Source of the DNA: an uncultured Actinomycetes bacterium
GTDB lineage: Bacteria; Actinomycetota; Actinomycetes; Nanopelagicales; Nanopelagicaceae
Length of the DNA stretch: 35,600 nucleotides
Reading direction: 5' to 3'
Assembly: GCA_903825945.1 (NCBI GenBank)
Contig: CAIKCJ010000008.1
Span: 1-35,600 of the forward strand
Part shown: piece after piece, positions 1-8,490 of the stretch
Layout of the letters: each line of letters starts with the position of its first letter
Position numbering within the stretch: position 1 is the stretch's first letter
The notes under the pieces: generated by a model
What the model was told of the DNA's origin: nothing
Seen by the model: only the letters and a program-made list of their open reading frames with translations
Databases searched by the model: none
Position numbers and translations under genes: made by a program

Positions 1-37
1 AGGAGTAGTCGAGGAACGGGTTGTCGTGTGGGTTCAT
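1..37 (-). CDS. 5' fragment of an unidentified gene
   Basis: An ATG at 37-35 on the minus strand opens a frame that runs off the window edge. The 12 visible residues are MNPHDNPFLDYS. The NPFL start resembles the N-terminus of some M3-family oligopeptidases, but the fragment is too short to identify. I see no clear Shine-Dalgarno site and no well-placed -10 hexamer, so the start itself is uncertain. Confidence 0.3.
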   Translation of the reverse strand, partial: MNPHDNPFLDYS

Positions 38-197
38 GTCGTATCACGGTGCTCTTAGACAAAAGGAAGCCAATACCGCTATTTGTTGAAAAATGAGCAA
101 AGGTGAACAAAATTGGACAATGGGAAAAGTCATGGGAAAACCTCTAGGCGGTAGGCCATAAAAACCTACAAAAATGCGTGAAAGCATTACAAAATAC
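38..197. other. Intergenic region with paired TGGGAAAA words
   Basis: This AT-rich gap lies between the fragment at the left edge and the tRNA. It holds two identical octamers TGGGAAAA at 121-128 and 133-140, one helical turn apart (12 bp). The preceding TTGGACAA at 113-120 is a weaker relative. No gene or terminator was recognised. The repeat could be a regulator site, but nothing here names the regulator. Confidence 0.3.
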
Positions 198-272
198 TGG
201 AGCCCCCCGTCAGGATTGAACTGACGACCTTCCGCTTACAAGGCGGATGCTCTACCACTGAGCTAGGGAGGC
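198..272 (-). tRNA. tRNA-Thr (anticodon UGU), CCA encoded
   Basis: The reverse complement folds as a full cloverleaf. The 7-bp acceptor pairs GCCTCCC (272-266) with GGGGGGC (208-202), including one T-G pair. The D arm starts GCTC, the anticodon stem is TCCGC/GCGGA with loop CTTGTAA (anticodon TGT), and the T arm is GTCAG-TTCAATC-CTGAC. The discriminator base is T (201). The 3' CCA is in the DNA at 200-198, so it does not need to be added after transcription. Confidence 0.95.
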
Positions 273-288
273 GCTGGTGAAGGCGTAA

Positions 289-294
289 TTATTA
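289..294 (-). promoter_or_regulatory. Candidate -10 of the tRNA-Thr promoter
   Basis: The minus-strand sequence TAATAAT (294-288) lies about 16 nt before the tRNA 5' end. That places a start site near 282, ten bases before the mature tRNA. There is no obvious TTGACA-like -35 element, so this is a position-based call. Confidence 0.4.
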
Positions 295-331
295 CACGAG
301 AAAAGAATAGTTCCTAACCGGCCTGGTGCTT

Positions 332-358
332 GGGGTTGATGGGGTTGATGGGGTTCAT
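332..358. repeat. Three tandem 9-bp units upstream of ppx
   Basis: GGGGTTGAT occurs at 332-340 and 341-349, followed by GGGGTTCAT at 350-358 (one change). Relative to the predicted ppx start at 416 the block sits at about -58 to -84, a usual place for an activator. The third unit contains GTTCAT, a Pho-box-like word, but the 9-bp period differs from the 11-bp period of actinobacterial Pho boxes. Its function is unknown. Confidence 0.5.
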
Positions 359-403
359 GAGCCATGGGTGAAGGTGCTCCACGCCAAATCTCGCGCCATT
401 CGG

Positions 404-415
404 TAAGTTCTCCCC
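404..415 (+). promoter_or_regulatory. Leaderless -10 for ppx
   Basis: TAAGTT at 404-409 is followed by exactly 6 nt and then the ATG at 416. A start site about 7 nt after the hexamer would fall on the A of ATG. There is no Shine-Dalgarno sequence in between. The same spacing recurs at other operon heads in this window. Confidence 0.55.
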
Positions 416-1360
416 ATGCGCCTTGGAGTCCTCGATGTTGGGTCAAACACCATCCACTTACAGGTGGTCGACACACACCCCGGCGCGCGCCCTAATCCGA
501 CTTTCAACTACAAAGAAGAGTTGCGTCTCACCGAGTTCCTTACTCCAGCTAACGAAATTAATGCGCAAGGAATAGAGACACTTCGAAAGACTATTAAGCG
601 TGCAGTCGATGAAGCCCGTCGTGTGAAAGTTGAAGAGTTACTTCCATTTGCAACATCAGCGCTACGTGAAGCCAGTAATGGCGAGGCCATCATTAAGGAA
701 ATGAATCAAGATTTTGAGATTGATCTTCAGGTGCTCAGCGGTGAAGATGAAGCAAAGCTCACCTTCTTAGCAGCACGGCGCTGGTTTGGTTGGTCGAGTG
801 GAAGACTCCTCGTTGTCGATATAGGTGGTGGTTCGCTGGAAATCGGAGTGGGAGTAGATGAGTCTCCAGAAGTAGCAACCTCGCTGCCACTTGGCGCTTC
901 TCGTTTGACACAGAAATTCTTGAGTGGCGATCCTTATGCAGAAAAGGGAATTCGCGCCATGCGCGAACATATCGAAAGCCAACTCGAATCAGTATTACCT
1001 GCCCTTGTAAAACATCAGGACACAGACCGAGCAATCGCGACAAGCAAGACTCTGCGAACATTGGCAAGACTCTGTGGCGACTGGTTTGATGGAAATGGCA
1101 AGACAATCAAAGTTGATTCAATCCGAAAGATCTCCAGTCGTCTTTCGGGAATGAGTTATGAAGAGCGCGCCCGTCTACCAGGTGTGTCTGGCAATCGTGC
1201 TCGCCAGATTGTTGCTGGCGCATATGTCACCGAGAGCGTCATGCGTAATTTGGATTTACGTGAATTAGAGATCTGTCCTTGGGCTCTTCGCGAAGGTGTG
1301 GTACTTAAGTGGATGGACTGGATGGAATCAGGCTCTGAATTCCATAAGCCCATCAAGTAA
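416..1360 (+). CDS. ppx: Exopolyphosphatase, Ppx/GppA family
   Basis: This 314-residue cytosolic enzyme should release orthophosphate from polyphosphate and/or act on pppGpp. The sugar-kinase/HSP70-type phosphate loops are visible: LDVGSNTIHLQVVD near residues 5-18 and VVDIGGGSLEIGVG near 138-151, with SALREASNG between them. It has only the N-terminal ASKHA core and lacks the C-terminal HD-like extension of E. coli Ppx. That matches the short mycobacterial Ppx proteins of about 320-340 residues. It faces ppk, the polymer-making enzyme, across a convergent mutT1-like gene. The start fits a leaderless -10. Family is sure; polyphosphate versus pppGpp preference cannot be read from sequence. Confidence 0.88.
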   Translation: MRLGVLDVGSNTIHLQVVDTHPGARPNPTFNYKEELRLTEFLTPANEINAQGIETLRKTIKRAVDEARRVKVEELLPFATSALREASNGEAIIKEMNQDFEIDLQVLSGEDEAKLTFLAARRWFGWSSGRLLVVDIGGGSLEIGVGVDESPEVATSLPLGASRLTQKFLSGDPYAEKGIRAMREHIESQLESVLPALVKHQDTDRAIATSKTLRTLARLCGDWFDGNGKTIKVDSIRKISSRLSGMSYEERARLPGVSGNRARQIVAGAYVTESVMRNLDLRELEICPWALREGVVLKWMDWMESGSEFHKPIK

Positions 1361-1400
1361 ATTTGATCCTGCGGTTAGATGGTTTTAGATCGCCTTGATA

Positions 1401-1430
1401 GACCTAGATAGTCCTAGATAGTCCTAGATA
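1401..1430. repeat. Three tandem 10-bp units at a convergent gene end
   Basis: The decamer GTCCTAGATA is at 1411-1420 and 1421-1430, with a variant (GACCTAGATA) at 1401-1410. Each copy carries CTA, a TAG stop on the minus strand. Because 10 is not a multiple of 3, the three stops fall in three different frames. The copy at 1424-1426 is the stop of the mutT1-like gene. No hairpin with a T-run was seen between the converging genes. Confidence 0.7.
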
Positions 1431-2314
1431 TTTGGTGCATCTAGTCGATCTACCTGCAACACCTTCTTATTATCGTGGTGCACCACCCATGATTCGCCAG
1501 GCTGGAGTTTGTTATCTGGATAATCAAAATCGATTTTCTTGGTGAGCTTTTCCATCATTCGTGGAAGCACCGGGTTATGGCTGCAGAGAAGTGCTGCTTG
1601 ATTGATCTTAATTAGGTCTTTGGCGTACTCGATCGCCTTCTCTTTATTCTTCTTAAATGTGTACTCGCTCAAAGAGCCTTTGACTATGGGATCTAGCTTT
1701 AAAATGCGGCAGATTCCCGCAACAGTATCAAAACAGCGAACGGCATCAGAAGTATGCACTTCCTCAATTCCATAGGCTTGATAGATCGCATGCATGCGCT
1801 TGGCTTGTTGTTGGCCAATCAGATCAAGTGGGCGATCTTCATCATCACCCTGCCATTCGCTACGTTCCAGCGCCTTAGCGTGGCGGAGCATGATGAGTGG
1901 GTATGAGTCATAAGGAATGTCATCAAACTTCTGCAGGACCTCGCGATCACTCTCGCGAGTGAGTCGAACGTCGGCTTCCTCGAGTGGCAACCACTCCATC
2001 GCGTCTACTTCATCGTTTGGGGTGAATGGTGGAACATCTCCGACAACTTTCGCTGCCCAGTAAGTGACTTGCTTGAGTCCATCTGGAACAAAATATTCAA
2101 CAGAATCAACGAGAGGTCCCAACTGAACCTCCAAGCCTGTCTCTTCCATGATTTCGCGATACGCGCATGCGATGAGAGGTTCGCCTTCTTCAAGTTTTCC
2201 TTTAGGCAGAGACCAATCGTCATAACGTGGGCGGTGCACTACACAGATCTCAACTTCACCTGCGAGATTGCGGCGCCAGACAACTCCGCCTGCAGCTATT
2301 ACAGAAGGGGTCAT
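1424..2314 (-). CDS. mutT1: Nudix hydrolase fused to histidine phosphatase (MutT1-like)
   Basis: This 296-residue two-domain protein resembles mycobacterial MutT1, which sits beside ppk in M. tuberculosis. The N-terminal Nudix box has the G-x5-E-x7-REIMEETG pattern at about residues 45-65 and should hydrolyse oxidised nucleotides (8-oxo-dGTP) or diadenosine polyphosphates. The C-terminal half is a histidine-phosphatase (SixA-like) domain starting at LRHAK and containing the later SHNP motif. I chose the ATG at 2314 because it forms an ATGA overlap with the ppk stop. A start 18 nt earlier (2332) is possible but lies inside ppk. It is probably translationally coupled to ppk. Confidence 0.85.
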   Translation of the reverse strand: MTPSVIAAGGVVWRRNLAGEVEICVVHRPRYDDWSLPKGKLEEGEPLIACAYREIMEETGLEVQLGPLVDSVEYFVPDGLKQVTYWAAKVVGDVPPFTPNDEVDAMEWLPLEEADVRLTRESDREVLQKFDDIPYDSYPLIMLRHAKALERSEWQGDDEDRPLDLIGQQQAKRMHAIYQAYGIEEVHTSDAVRCFDTVAGICRILKLDPIVKGSLSEYTFKKNKEKAIEYAKDLIKINQAALLCSHNPVLPRMMEKLTKKIDFDYPDNKLQPGESWVVHHDNKKVLQVDRLDAPNI

Positions 2315-4392
2315 TCGCGAGCTCGATACCACTCGATGGCGTTGGTGTGAAAGTCCTTCAATCTAGCTCCTTGGCTATCGGTCTTAACCTCAAGCCATGT
2401 GCCATCGGGCTGCATAGTCCAATGAACTGTGGCATCAGAGAGGTATGAGTCGAGAGCTCCGAGCAGGAATCGCTTGTGGTCGCTCTGAGTAATCTGAACC
2501 AAACTCTCCACTCGACGATCCAAATTGCGATGCATCAAATCTGCGCTGCCAATGTAAATCTCATCGTTTCCATCATTTAGGAAGTGGAAGACACGTGAGT
2601 GCTCCAAGAAGCGCCCGAGAATTGATCGAGCAGTGATCTTCTCTGATAGACCTGGGACTCCAACGCGTATGGCGCAGATGCCACGAACAATCAATTCAAT
2701 TTTTACACCAGCAGCCGAAGCCTTGTAGAGCGCCTCAATAAATCCTTCATCCAAAATCGCATTCAGCTTCATGCGAATGAGTGCAGGTTTGCCAGCCTTG
2801 TGATTGTCGATCTCGCGGTCAATGCGCTCCATCAGGCCTGAGCGAATAGTGCGAGGTGCAACTAAGAGACGAGTAAATGCAGTTTGTGGTGCGAATCCAG
2901 AGAGTTGGTTGAAGAGTTTGTTGACATCTTCTCCCAGGACTGGATCTGCAGAGAGAATTCCAAAATCTTCGTACAAGCGAGCAGTCTTCGGGTTGTAGTT
3001 ACCTGTGCCCATGTGCACATAACGTCTAATTCCATTGGTCTCTTGGCGAACCACCAGCGAAAGTTTGGCGTGTGTCTTAAGGCCGATCAGGCCATAAACA
3101 ACGTGAACACCAGCATCTTCCAATTTGCGAGCCCAGCGAACGTTTGCGAGCTCATCAAAGCGCGCGCGGATTTCGATAACCGCAAGAACTTGCTTACCTG
3201 CTTCTGCTGCCTCGATCAGTGCCTGCACGATCGGTGAGTCACCAGATGTTCGATAGAGGGTCTGCTTAATGGCAAGCACATGGGGGTCAGTCGCTGCGGA
3301 CTCCAGGAAGCGCACTACTGATGCCGTAAATGACTCATATGGGTGATGCAAGATGATCTCGCGGCGTCGGATCGCATCAAAGAATTCATCTGTGGAGTCA
3401 CTATCGATATCGCGCAGATCAGGCGGAACTTGGCTTCTAAATGGCGGGAAGCGAAGCTCTGGCATATCGATGTCTGCGATCTGGTTAAGACCGGTGAGAT
3501 CAAGCGGCTCTTTGTAGCGGCTGATGTCCTCTTCTTTAACGTTGAGTTCATCCATAAGCGTGCGTAGCAACTCTGGCTCAATATCACGATCTACTTCTAG
3601 GCGCACAGGTGGACCAAATTTACGACGGAGCAACTCTTGCTCCATTGAAGCAAGGAGATCTTCAGACTCTTCTTCTTCGAGTTCGAGATCGGCGTTACGA
3701 GTTAAGCGGAAAGTGTAATGATCTTTCACTGTCATGCCCTGGAAGAGCTCGGACAAGTTAGCGATGATCACTTCTTCCATCGGCACAAAGCGACGTGATC
3801 CCTCTTTGCCAGTTTCAACAAAGCGAGGCAAATTAGATGGCACTTTTACGCGTGCAAATAAATCTTCTTGTGTCTCTGGATTAGTTACTACGACAGCGAG
3901 ATTCAGAGATAAACCAGAGATGTATGGGAATGGGTGCGAAGGATCAACAGCTAGCGGTGTGAGCACTGGGAAAATCTTGGTATGAAATACCTTGTTGACT
4001 GCGGCGCGTTCTGCATCATTGAGAGATGCCCACGTCGCAATTTCAATTTTATACTTCGCCAACTCAGGCAAGATAACTTCATGAAATGCGCGTGATTGAC
4101 GCTGCAAGAGCTCTTGCGTCTTCTGAGAGATCTCTGTCATCAGCTGGTTAGGTGTGTACCCTGCCGTGTTGACTTTAGTAACGCCACTTTCTAACTTTCT
4201 CTTGAGAGTGGCCACACGGATCATGTAAAAGTCGTCGAGGTTGGATGAGAAGATCGCAAGGAAACGGCAGCGCTCAAGAAGTGGGGTCGCAGGATCTTCG
4301 GCTAACTCCAAGACGCGCTGATTGAAGGCAAGCCAGGTCAATTCGCGATCGATAAGGCGACCGCGTGGATCTACTGAAATCTCGTGCGACAT
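2311..4392 (-). CDS. ppk: Polyphosphate kinase 1
   Basis: This 693-residue PPK1 makes polyphosphate from ATP at the cytosolic face of the membrane. Family domains are present in order. The N domain starts at RELTWLAFNQRVLELA. The C1/C2 catalytic domains contain HHPYESF near 349-355, the phosphohistidine motif KTHAK with His441, and HMGTGNYNPKTA near 460-471. The length is normal for the family. A GAGGG Shine-Dalgarno lies about 11 nt before the ATG, so this is one of the few leadered genes here. It overlaps the mutT1-like gene by 4 nt. The 86-nt gap upstream has a lone ATTCACC word but no convincing two-unit Pho box. Confidence 0.96.
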   Translation of the reverse strand: MSHEISVDPRGRLIDRELTWLAFNQRVLELAEDPATPLLERCRFLAIFSSNLDDFYMIRVATLKRKLESGVTKVNTAGYTPNQLMTEISQKTQELLQRQSRAFHEVILPELAKYKIEIATWASLNDAERAAVNKVFHTKIFPVLTPLAVDPSHPFPYISGLSLNLAVVVTNPETQEDLFARVKVPSNLPRFVETGKEGSRRFVPMEEVIIANLSELFQGMTVKDHYTFRLTRNADLELEEEESEDLLASMEQELLRRKFGPPVRLEVDRDIEPELLRTLMDELNVKEEDISRYKEPLDLTGLNQIADIDMPELRFPPFRSQVPPDLRDIDSDSTDEFFDAIRRREIILHHPYESFTASVVRFLESAATDPHVLAIKQTLYRTSGDSPIVQALIEAAEAGKQVLAVIEIRARFDELANVRWARKLEDAGVHVVYGLIGLKTHAKLSLVVRQETNGIRRYVHMGTGNYNPKTARLYEDFGILSADPVLGEDVNKLFNQLSGFAPQTAFTRLLVAPRTIRSGLMERIDREIDNHKAGKPALIRMKLNAILDEGFIEALYKASAAGVKIELIVRGICAIRVGVPGLSEKITARSILGRFLEHSRVFHFLNDGNDEIYIGSADLMHRNLDRRVESLVQITQSDHKRFLLGALDSYLSDATVHWTMQPDGTWLEVKTDSQGARLKDFHTNAIEWYRARE

Positions 4393-4478
4393 GGGGGTAT
4401 TTTCCCTCAGTTAGGTGAATAGAAGGTGTCTTTTAAGCGTATTTTCTGTGGTTGAGTTAGATAAAAGTGACCTGAGAA

Positions 4479-5321
4479 TTACTCAGTGACCGCTTCTGCA
4501 CGACTAGCAGAGATCTGATGGAGAACGATCGCTGTCGCAACGCTCGCATTGAGCGATTCAACGCTGGATTGCATCGGAATCGAAAGAATCAGATCGCACT
4601 TCTCTCGCACTAAACGAGAGAGACCTTTGCCTTCACTTCCTACGATGACATAGACCGACTCTTGGGCGAGTGAGAACTTAGGCAGCGCCTCGTCGCCTTC
4701 GGCATCGAGACCGACAACGAAGTATCCAGCTTTCTTGGCATCTTCAAGTGAACGCACCAAATTCGTGACTTGTGAGATTGGTAGACGCGCTGCTGCGCCG
4801 GCAGATGATTTCCAGGCAGAGCCCGTCATCGCAGCGGTGCGGCGTTCTGGAATGACAACTCCATCTGCTCCAAATGCTGCAGCTGAACGAACGATTGCTC
4901 CAAGATTATGTGGATCCGTAACGCCATCTAGACCGATAAGAAGTCCAGGGCTCTTAGCCTTATCTATCAAATCTTCGAAGGTCGCATACTTAAATGGCAG
5001 GATCACTAGTGCGATGCCTTGGTGCGTGGTTGTTCCAGTCAGTCCATCGAGAATTCCGCGCGCAACTTCTTTAATAATCAGATTCTGATTTTTAGCTAAG
5101 CGCATAGATTCGCTCATGCGTTCATCGATTTCGGCGCGTTCTGCGATCAGAAGTTCCTTCGCAGGTACTTTTGCGCGCAGCGCTTCTAGTACGGGATTGC
5201 GACCAGCCACAGCATCAGAGCTTGGACGTGTTTCGCGACGAGATTCTGGACGGCGAGTTTGTTCGCGCTTCTTGTTTGTTTGCGCTGCCTCGCTCTCGCG
5301 ACGCTTCTTGCCCGGGCGCAC
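4479..5321 (-). CDS. rlmB: 23S rRNA 2'-O-methyltransferase, TrmH/RlmB (SpoU) family
   Basis: This 280-residue SpoU-family enzyme probably transfers methyl from S-adenosylmethionine to a ribose of 23S rRNA. The first 40 residues are a basic, disordered tail. The RNA-binding domain follows (AGRNPVLEAL, about 39-48), then the knotted SPOUT domain. SPOUT motifs are DPHNLGAIVRSAAAFGADG, IVGSEGKGLSRLV and IPM..SVESLNASVA. The start is GTG in a TAGTG overlap with the cysS stop. It is the last gene of carD-ispDF-cysS-rlmB, the same order as in M. tuberculosis. The family is clear; the exact RNA target is inferred. Confidence 0.9.
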   Translation of the reverse strand: MRPGKKRRESEAAQTNKKREQTRRPESRRETRPSSDAVAGRNPVLEALRAKVPAKELLIAERAEIDERMSESMRLAKNQNLIIKEVARGILDGLTGTTTHQGIALVILPFKYATFEDLIDKAKSPGLLIGLDGVTDPHNLGAIVRSAAAFGADGVVIPERRTAAMTGSAWKSSAGAAARLPISQVTNLVRSLEDAKKAGYFVVGLDAEGDEALPKFSLAQESVYVIVGSEGKGLSRLVREKCDLILSIPMQSSVESLNASVATAIVLHQISASRAEAVTE

Positions 5322-6709
5322 TAGTTAATGCTCCAACGTGTACCTGCGGCTGTATCTTCGATGATGACTCCTATTGCTGCTAATTGATCACGAATTGCAT
5401 CTGAACTCTCAAAATCTTTACGTGCGCGAGCTGCCTTACGCTGCTCAAGTGCTAACGCGACCAATCCATCGAGCACTTGCGAACTAACGCCAGAGTCGGA
5501 AGCGAAAATAGGGTCGAATGGATCGCATCCAAGGATGCCGAGTGCACCACGAATTTCACTAGCCTGCGTAGCTATTACAGCAGTATCACCAGAATTGACT
5601 GCTGTATTTCCTAGGCGAACGTTCTCCGAAATGAGCGCGAGAGCCTGTGGGACAGCTAGATCCTCATTCATGGCTGCAGCAAATTCTGGAGCTATGACTG
5701 GATCTGGGCGATAACCCAATACCTCAATGGCACGCTTTAAGAAGCCTTCGATACGGCGGAAATTCACGGCGGATTCTTCTAGCGCTTCAAAAGAGAACTC
5801 GAGCATCGAGCGATAGTGCGCGCTTCCCAAGTACCAGCGAAGCTCTATGCCGCGGACCTTATTGAGTAGCTCGTGCACCTGAAGTGAGTTACCTAAGGAT
5901 TTCGACATCTTCTCACCAGAAGCAGTAACCCACGCGTTGTGCATCCAGATATTGGCAAAGCCGTAACCGGCTGCTTGTGATTGGGCGATCTCATTTTCAT
6001 GATGAGGGAAGATCAAATCGAGTCCGCCACCATGAATGTCAAAGTTCTCGCCCAGATATGTGTGAGCCATTGCAGAGCATTCGATGTGCCAACCTGGTCG
6101 ACCATCGCCCCATGGAGTTGGCCATGATGGCTCCCCTGGTTTCGCAGATTTCCAGAGTGCAAAATCGCGCGGATCACGCTTAAAAGTATTTTCAGTATCT
6201 TCGGCTGATTGCAGATCATCCAGCTTTTGATTTGAGAGAGTTAAGTACGAAGAAAGTTTTCTTACCTCTAGATAAACATCGCCATTGCCCGGCGCATATG
6301 CCGCACCTTTTTCAATGAGTTTCTGCATGAGTTCAATCATCTGAGTGATGTGACCAGTAGCGCGTGGCTCATAGGTTGGAGGCAGAACATTGAGAGCTCT
6401 ATACGCCTCGGTAAATGTGCGCTCATACTTCATGGCAATAGCCCACCAAGGCATCGCCTCGGTCACAGACTTTTGCAAAATTTTGTCGTCGATATCTGTG
6501 ACATTGCGAATGAATGTGACATCAAAACCACTGGCTAACAACCAACGGCGCAAAATATCGAAGTTCACTCCGCTACGGACGTGTCCGATATGCGGCGGTG
6601 CTTGAACGGTGGCACCACAGAGATAAATACCGACGTTACCTGGCACGAGTGGCTTGAACTCACTCACAGCTCGGGTCGCGGTGTTATATAACTTTAGTGG
6701 CGCAGACAT
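5321..6709 (-). CDS. cysS: Cysteinyl-tRNA synthetase
   Basis: This 462-residue class I synthetase charges tRNA-Cys. The HIGH motif is at residues 40-43 (PPHIGHVRSG) and KMSKS at 267-271. Zinc ligands expected in the family are visible: Cys31 (LCGAT), Cys211 (WHIECSAMA), and His236 with Glu240 in the PHHENE motif. Length is normal for CysS. The paralogue MshC (mycothiol ligase) was considered because mshA is nearby. The full length, the anticodon-binding C-terminal part and the location after ispDF argue for CysS. The gap after ispDF is 9 nt, with no strong ribosome-binding site. Confidence 0.93.
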   Translation of the reverse strand: MSAPLKLYNTATRAVSEFKPLVPGNVGIYLCGATVQAPPHIGHVRSGVNFDILRRWLLASGFDVTFIRNVTDIDDKILQKSVTEAMPWWAIAMKYERTFTEAYRALNVLPPTYEPRATGHITQMIELMQKLIEKGAAYAPGNGDVYLEVRKLSSYLTLSNQKLDDLQSAEDTENTFKRDPRDFALWKSAKPGEPSWPTPWGDGRPGWHIECSAMAHTYLGENFDIHGGGLDLIFPHHENEIAQSQAAGYGFANIWMHNAWVTASGEKMSKSLGNSLQVHELLNKVRGIELRWYLGSAHYRSMLEFSFEALEESAVNFRRIEGFLKRAIEVLGYRPDPVIAPEFAAAMNEDLAVPQALALISENVRLGNTAVNSGDTAVIATQASEIRGALGILGCDPFDPIFASDSGVSSQVLDGLVALALEQRKAARARKDFESSDAIRDQLAAIGVIIEDTAAGTRWSIN

Positions 6710-6718
6710 TAGGCAATT

Positions 6719-7876
6719 CTAATGGCTTGAGGCGGTAGAACTTAAAAGCGCAGTTGCTATGGCAGATATTCCCTTGCCTTCGCCTGTAAATCCGAGCCCA
6801 TCAGTGGTGGTCGCACTTACCGAGACGGGTGCGCCGCCAAGTGCGCTCGATAGCGCAGCAATAGCTTCTGCTCTACGTGGACCAATCTTTGGTCGGTTGC
6901 CAACAATCTGAACGGCAATATTATTAATAGCAAATCCAGCCGCGGAGATGAGATTGAGAGTCTCGTGCAGTAATTGCGCACCACTTGCGCCTTCATACTC
7001 TGGACGCGAGGTACCAAAGTTGCTCCCCAAATCCCCTAACTGCGCTGCCGCCAAGAGCGCGTCACAGATCGCATGAGCTGCGACATCACCGTCGGAATGT
7101 CCATCGACTCCAATTTCGCCAGGCCAGATAAGCCCTACCAGAGCCATTACGCGATCTGGGTCCTGAGAGAAGGCATGAGCATCCGTGCCCACACCTACTC
7201 GGATTCCACTTTCATTGGCGCCATTAACTGCATACTTGTTGGCAATCGCTAAATCAATCGGTGTTGTAATTTTTAGCGCGCGATCAACTCCGGCAACGGT
7301 TTTTACTTCTACCCCAAGCGCTTCAACCGCTCCGGCATCATCTGTGTGATCAGTGCCCGATTGGTGAGCCGAAATTAGTGTGGAGTAATCAAAACCTTGG
7401 GGAGTCTGCACTGCACGCAATTCGTTGCGATCAACAGTTGCAACGACATAACCATTACTATCAATTTTTTTCATTGTGTCGACAACCTGAAGTGCTGGGA
7501 TAACTGCGTGCTCACCTGCACGAAGTGCATCAAGAACATCGACTGCAAGTGAGGTAGGCGCAAGTGCACGTGCAGCATCGTGCACCAAAACGTAGCGCGT
7601 TGCTGGATTTATCTCCGCGAGCGCAGCTTTCACACTCTGACTCCTGCTTACGCCACCAGTTACTACATCGACACCTTCACCGAGGAGTTGCGCGAAATTT
7701 TCTTCATAACCTGCTGGCGCTGCGACAATGATCTGAGTTGCGATTGGTGCCATCTGTGCAACGGCGTGCTCAATGAGAGTTTTCCCTGCGAGCTTGACCA
7801 ACGCTTTAGGTATGTTTGCGCCTAAACGTTCTCCACTGCCACCTGCTGGAATGATGACTGCAATCAATTCATTCAT
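6719..7876 (-). CDS. ispDF: Bifunctional IspD-IspF, MEP isoprenoid pathway
   Basis: This 385-residue fusion catalyses two non-consecutive steps of the MEP pathway. Residues 1 to about 220 are the IspD cytidylyltransferase, with the nucleotide loop [19 protein letters not shown] and [11 protein letters not shown]. From about 226 is the IspF cyclase, with metal ligands Asp232 and His234 (GTDAHAF) and His268 in the [10 protein letters not shown] region, and the C-terminal [14 protein letters not shown]. The FPDTD stretch of E. coli IspF is replaced by FGTSRP; related actinobacterial IspF proteins also differ there. M. tuberculosis has the two enzymes as neighbouring separate genes in the same place, so this is a fusion of that pair. 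Confidence 0.94.
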   Translation of the reverse strand: MNELIAVIIPAGGSGERLGANIPKALVKLAGKTLIEHAVAQMAPIATQIIVAAPAGYEENFAQLLGEGVDVVTGGVSRSQSVKAALAEINPATRYVLVHDAARALAPTSLAVDVLDALRAGEHAVIPALQVVDTMKKIDSNGYVVATVDRNELRAVQTPQGFDYSTLISAHQSGTDHTDDAGAVEALGVEVKTVAGVDRALKITTPIDLAIANKYAVNGANESGIRVGVGTDAHAFSQDPDRVMALVGLIWPGEIGVDGHSDGDVAAHAICDALLAAAQLGDLGSNFGTSRPEYEGASGAQLLHETLNLISAAGFAINNIAVQIVGNRPKIGPRRAEAIAALSSALGGAPVSVSATTTDGLGFTGEGKGISAIATALLSSTASSH

Positions 7877-7900
7877 AATATATTCGCAGGCAAGCGCTAA

Positions 7901-8383
7901 CTAGGAAGCGAGAACCTCATCAAGGATGACGCCTGCATTTGCTTCGTCAGTGTGCTCAGCAAGAGCGAGCTCTGAAACCAAAATTTGCTTTGCCTTAGAG
8001 AGCATGCGCTTCTCTCCGGCTGATAGGCCACGATCGAGGTCGCGACGATAAAGGTCGCGGACAACTTCGGCTACCTTGATGACATCACCTGAAGCGAGCT
8101 TCTCGACATTGGCTTTGTAGCGACGAGACCAGTTGGTTGGCTCCTCGGTATAAGGCTGGCGTAGGACGCTAAATACGCGATCTAGCCCTGCACTATCGAC
8201 TACGTCACGGACACCCACGAGATCCACATTGTCAGCTGGGACTCGGACAGTCAGATCACCCTGGGCGACTTTGAGGACCAAGTAGATCTTCTCTTCGCCT
8301 TTGATCGTGCGAGTCTCGATAGCTTCGATAAGCGCCGCACCGTGATGGGGGTAAACAACTGTTTCGCCGACTTTGAATGACAT
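7901..8383 (-). CDS. carD: CarD-family RNA polymerase-binding regulator
   Basis: This 160-residue homologue of mycobacterial CarD (162 residues) should bind the RNA polymerase beta subunit and stabilise open complexes, especially at rRNA promoters. The N-terminal RNAP-interaction (Tudor-like) domain begins [15 protein letters not shown]. The helical C-terminal domain contains the NWSRRYKAN stretch, whose tryptophan contacts the promoter fork in the family. I chose the ATG at 8383 over a longer frame starting at 8410. AAGGAG lies 8 nt upstream, and the protein then matches known CarD starts. It heads the carD-ispDF-cysS-rlmB operon. Confidence 0.95.
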   Translation of the reverse strand: MSFKVGETVVYPHHGAALIEAIETRTIKGEEKIYLVLKVAQGDLTVRVPADNVDLVGVRDVVDSAGLDRVFSVLRQPYTEEPTNWSRRYKANVEKLASGDVIKVAEVVRDLYRRDLDRGLSAGEKRMLSKAKQILVSELALAEHTDEANAGVILDEVLAS

Positions 8384-8410
8384 TAATCTGGCTCCTTGGG
8401 GTAGATCCAA

Positions 8411-8416
8411 ATTCTA
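8411..8416 (-). promoter_or_regulatory. Extended -10 for carD
   Basis: On the minus strand TAGAAT (8416-8411) is preceded by TGG, giving an extended TGn-TAGAAT element. A start near 8404 would leave a leader of about 20 nt holding the AAGGAG ribosome-binding site. A separate TTGACA at 8468-8463 is too far upstream to pair with this hexamer and may belong to a second promoter. Confidence 0.5.
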
Positions 8417-8490
8417 CCAGCGTTTCCTAGGTCACATTCTTCGAAAGTACAACTGCTCGATTTGTCAAGAGTCCGTTCATTTTTTACCTG

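Noticed and set aside
121-140. MraZ-type boxes
   Set aside because: MraZ sites are several TGGG-type units with about 10-bp spacing before mraZ/mraW; only two units are present, 12 bp apart, and no division gene is visible.
5321-6709. Mycothiol ligase MshC instead of CysS
   Set aside because: Full CysS length, intact C-terminal domain and the carD-ispDF-cysS-rlmB order favour the tRNA synthetase.
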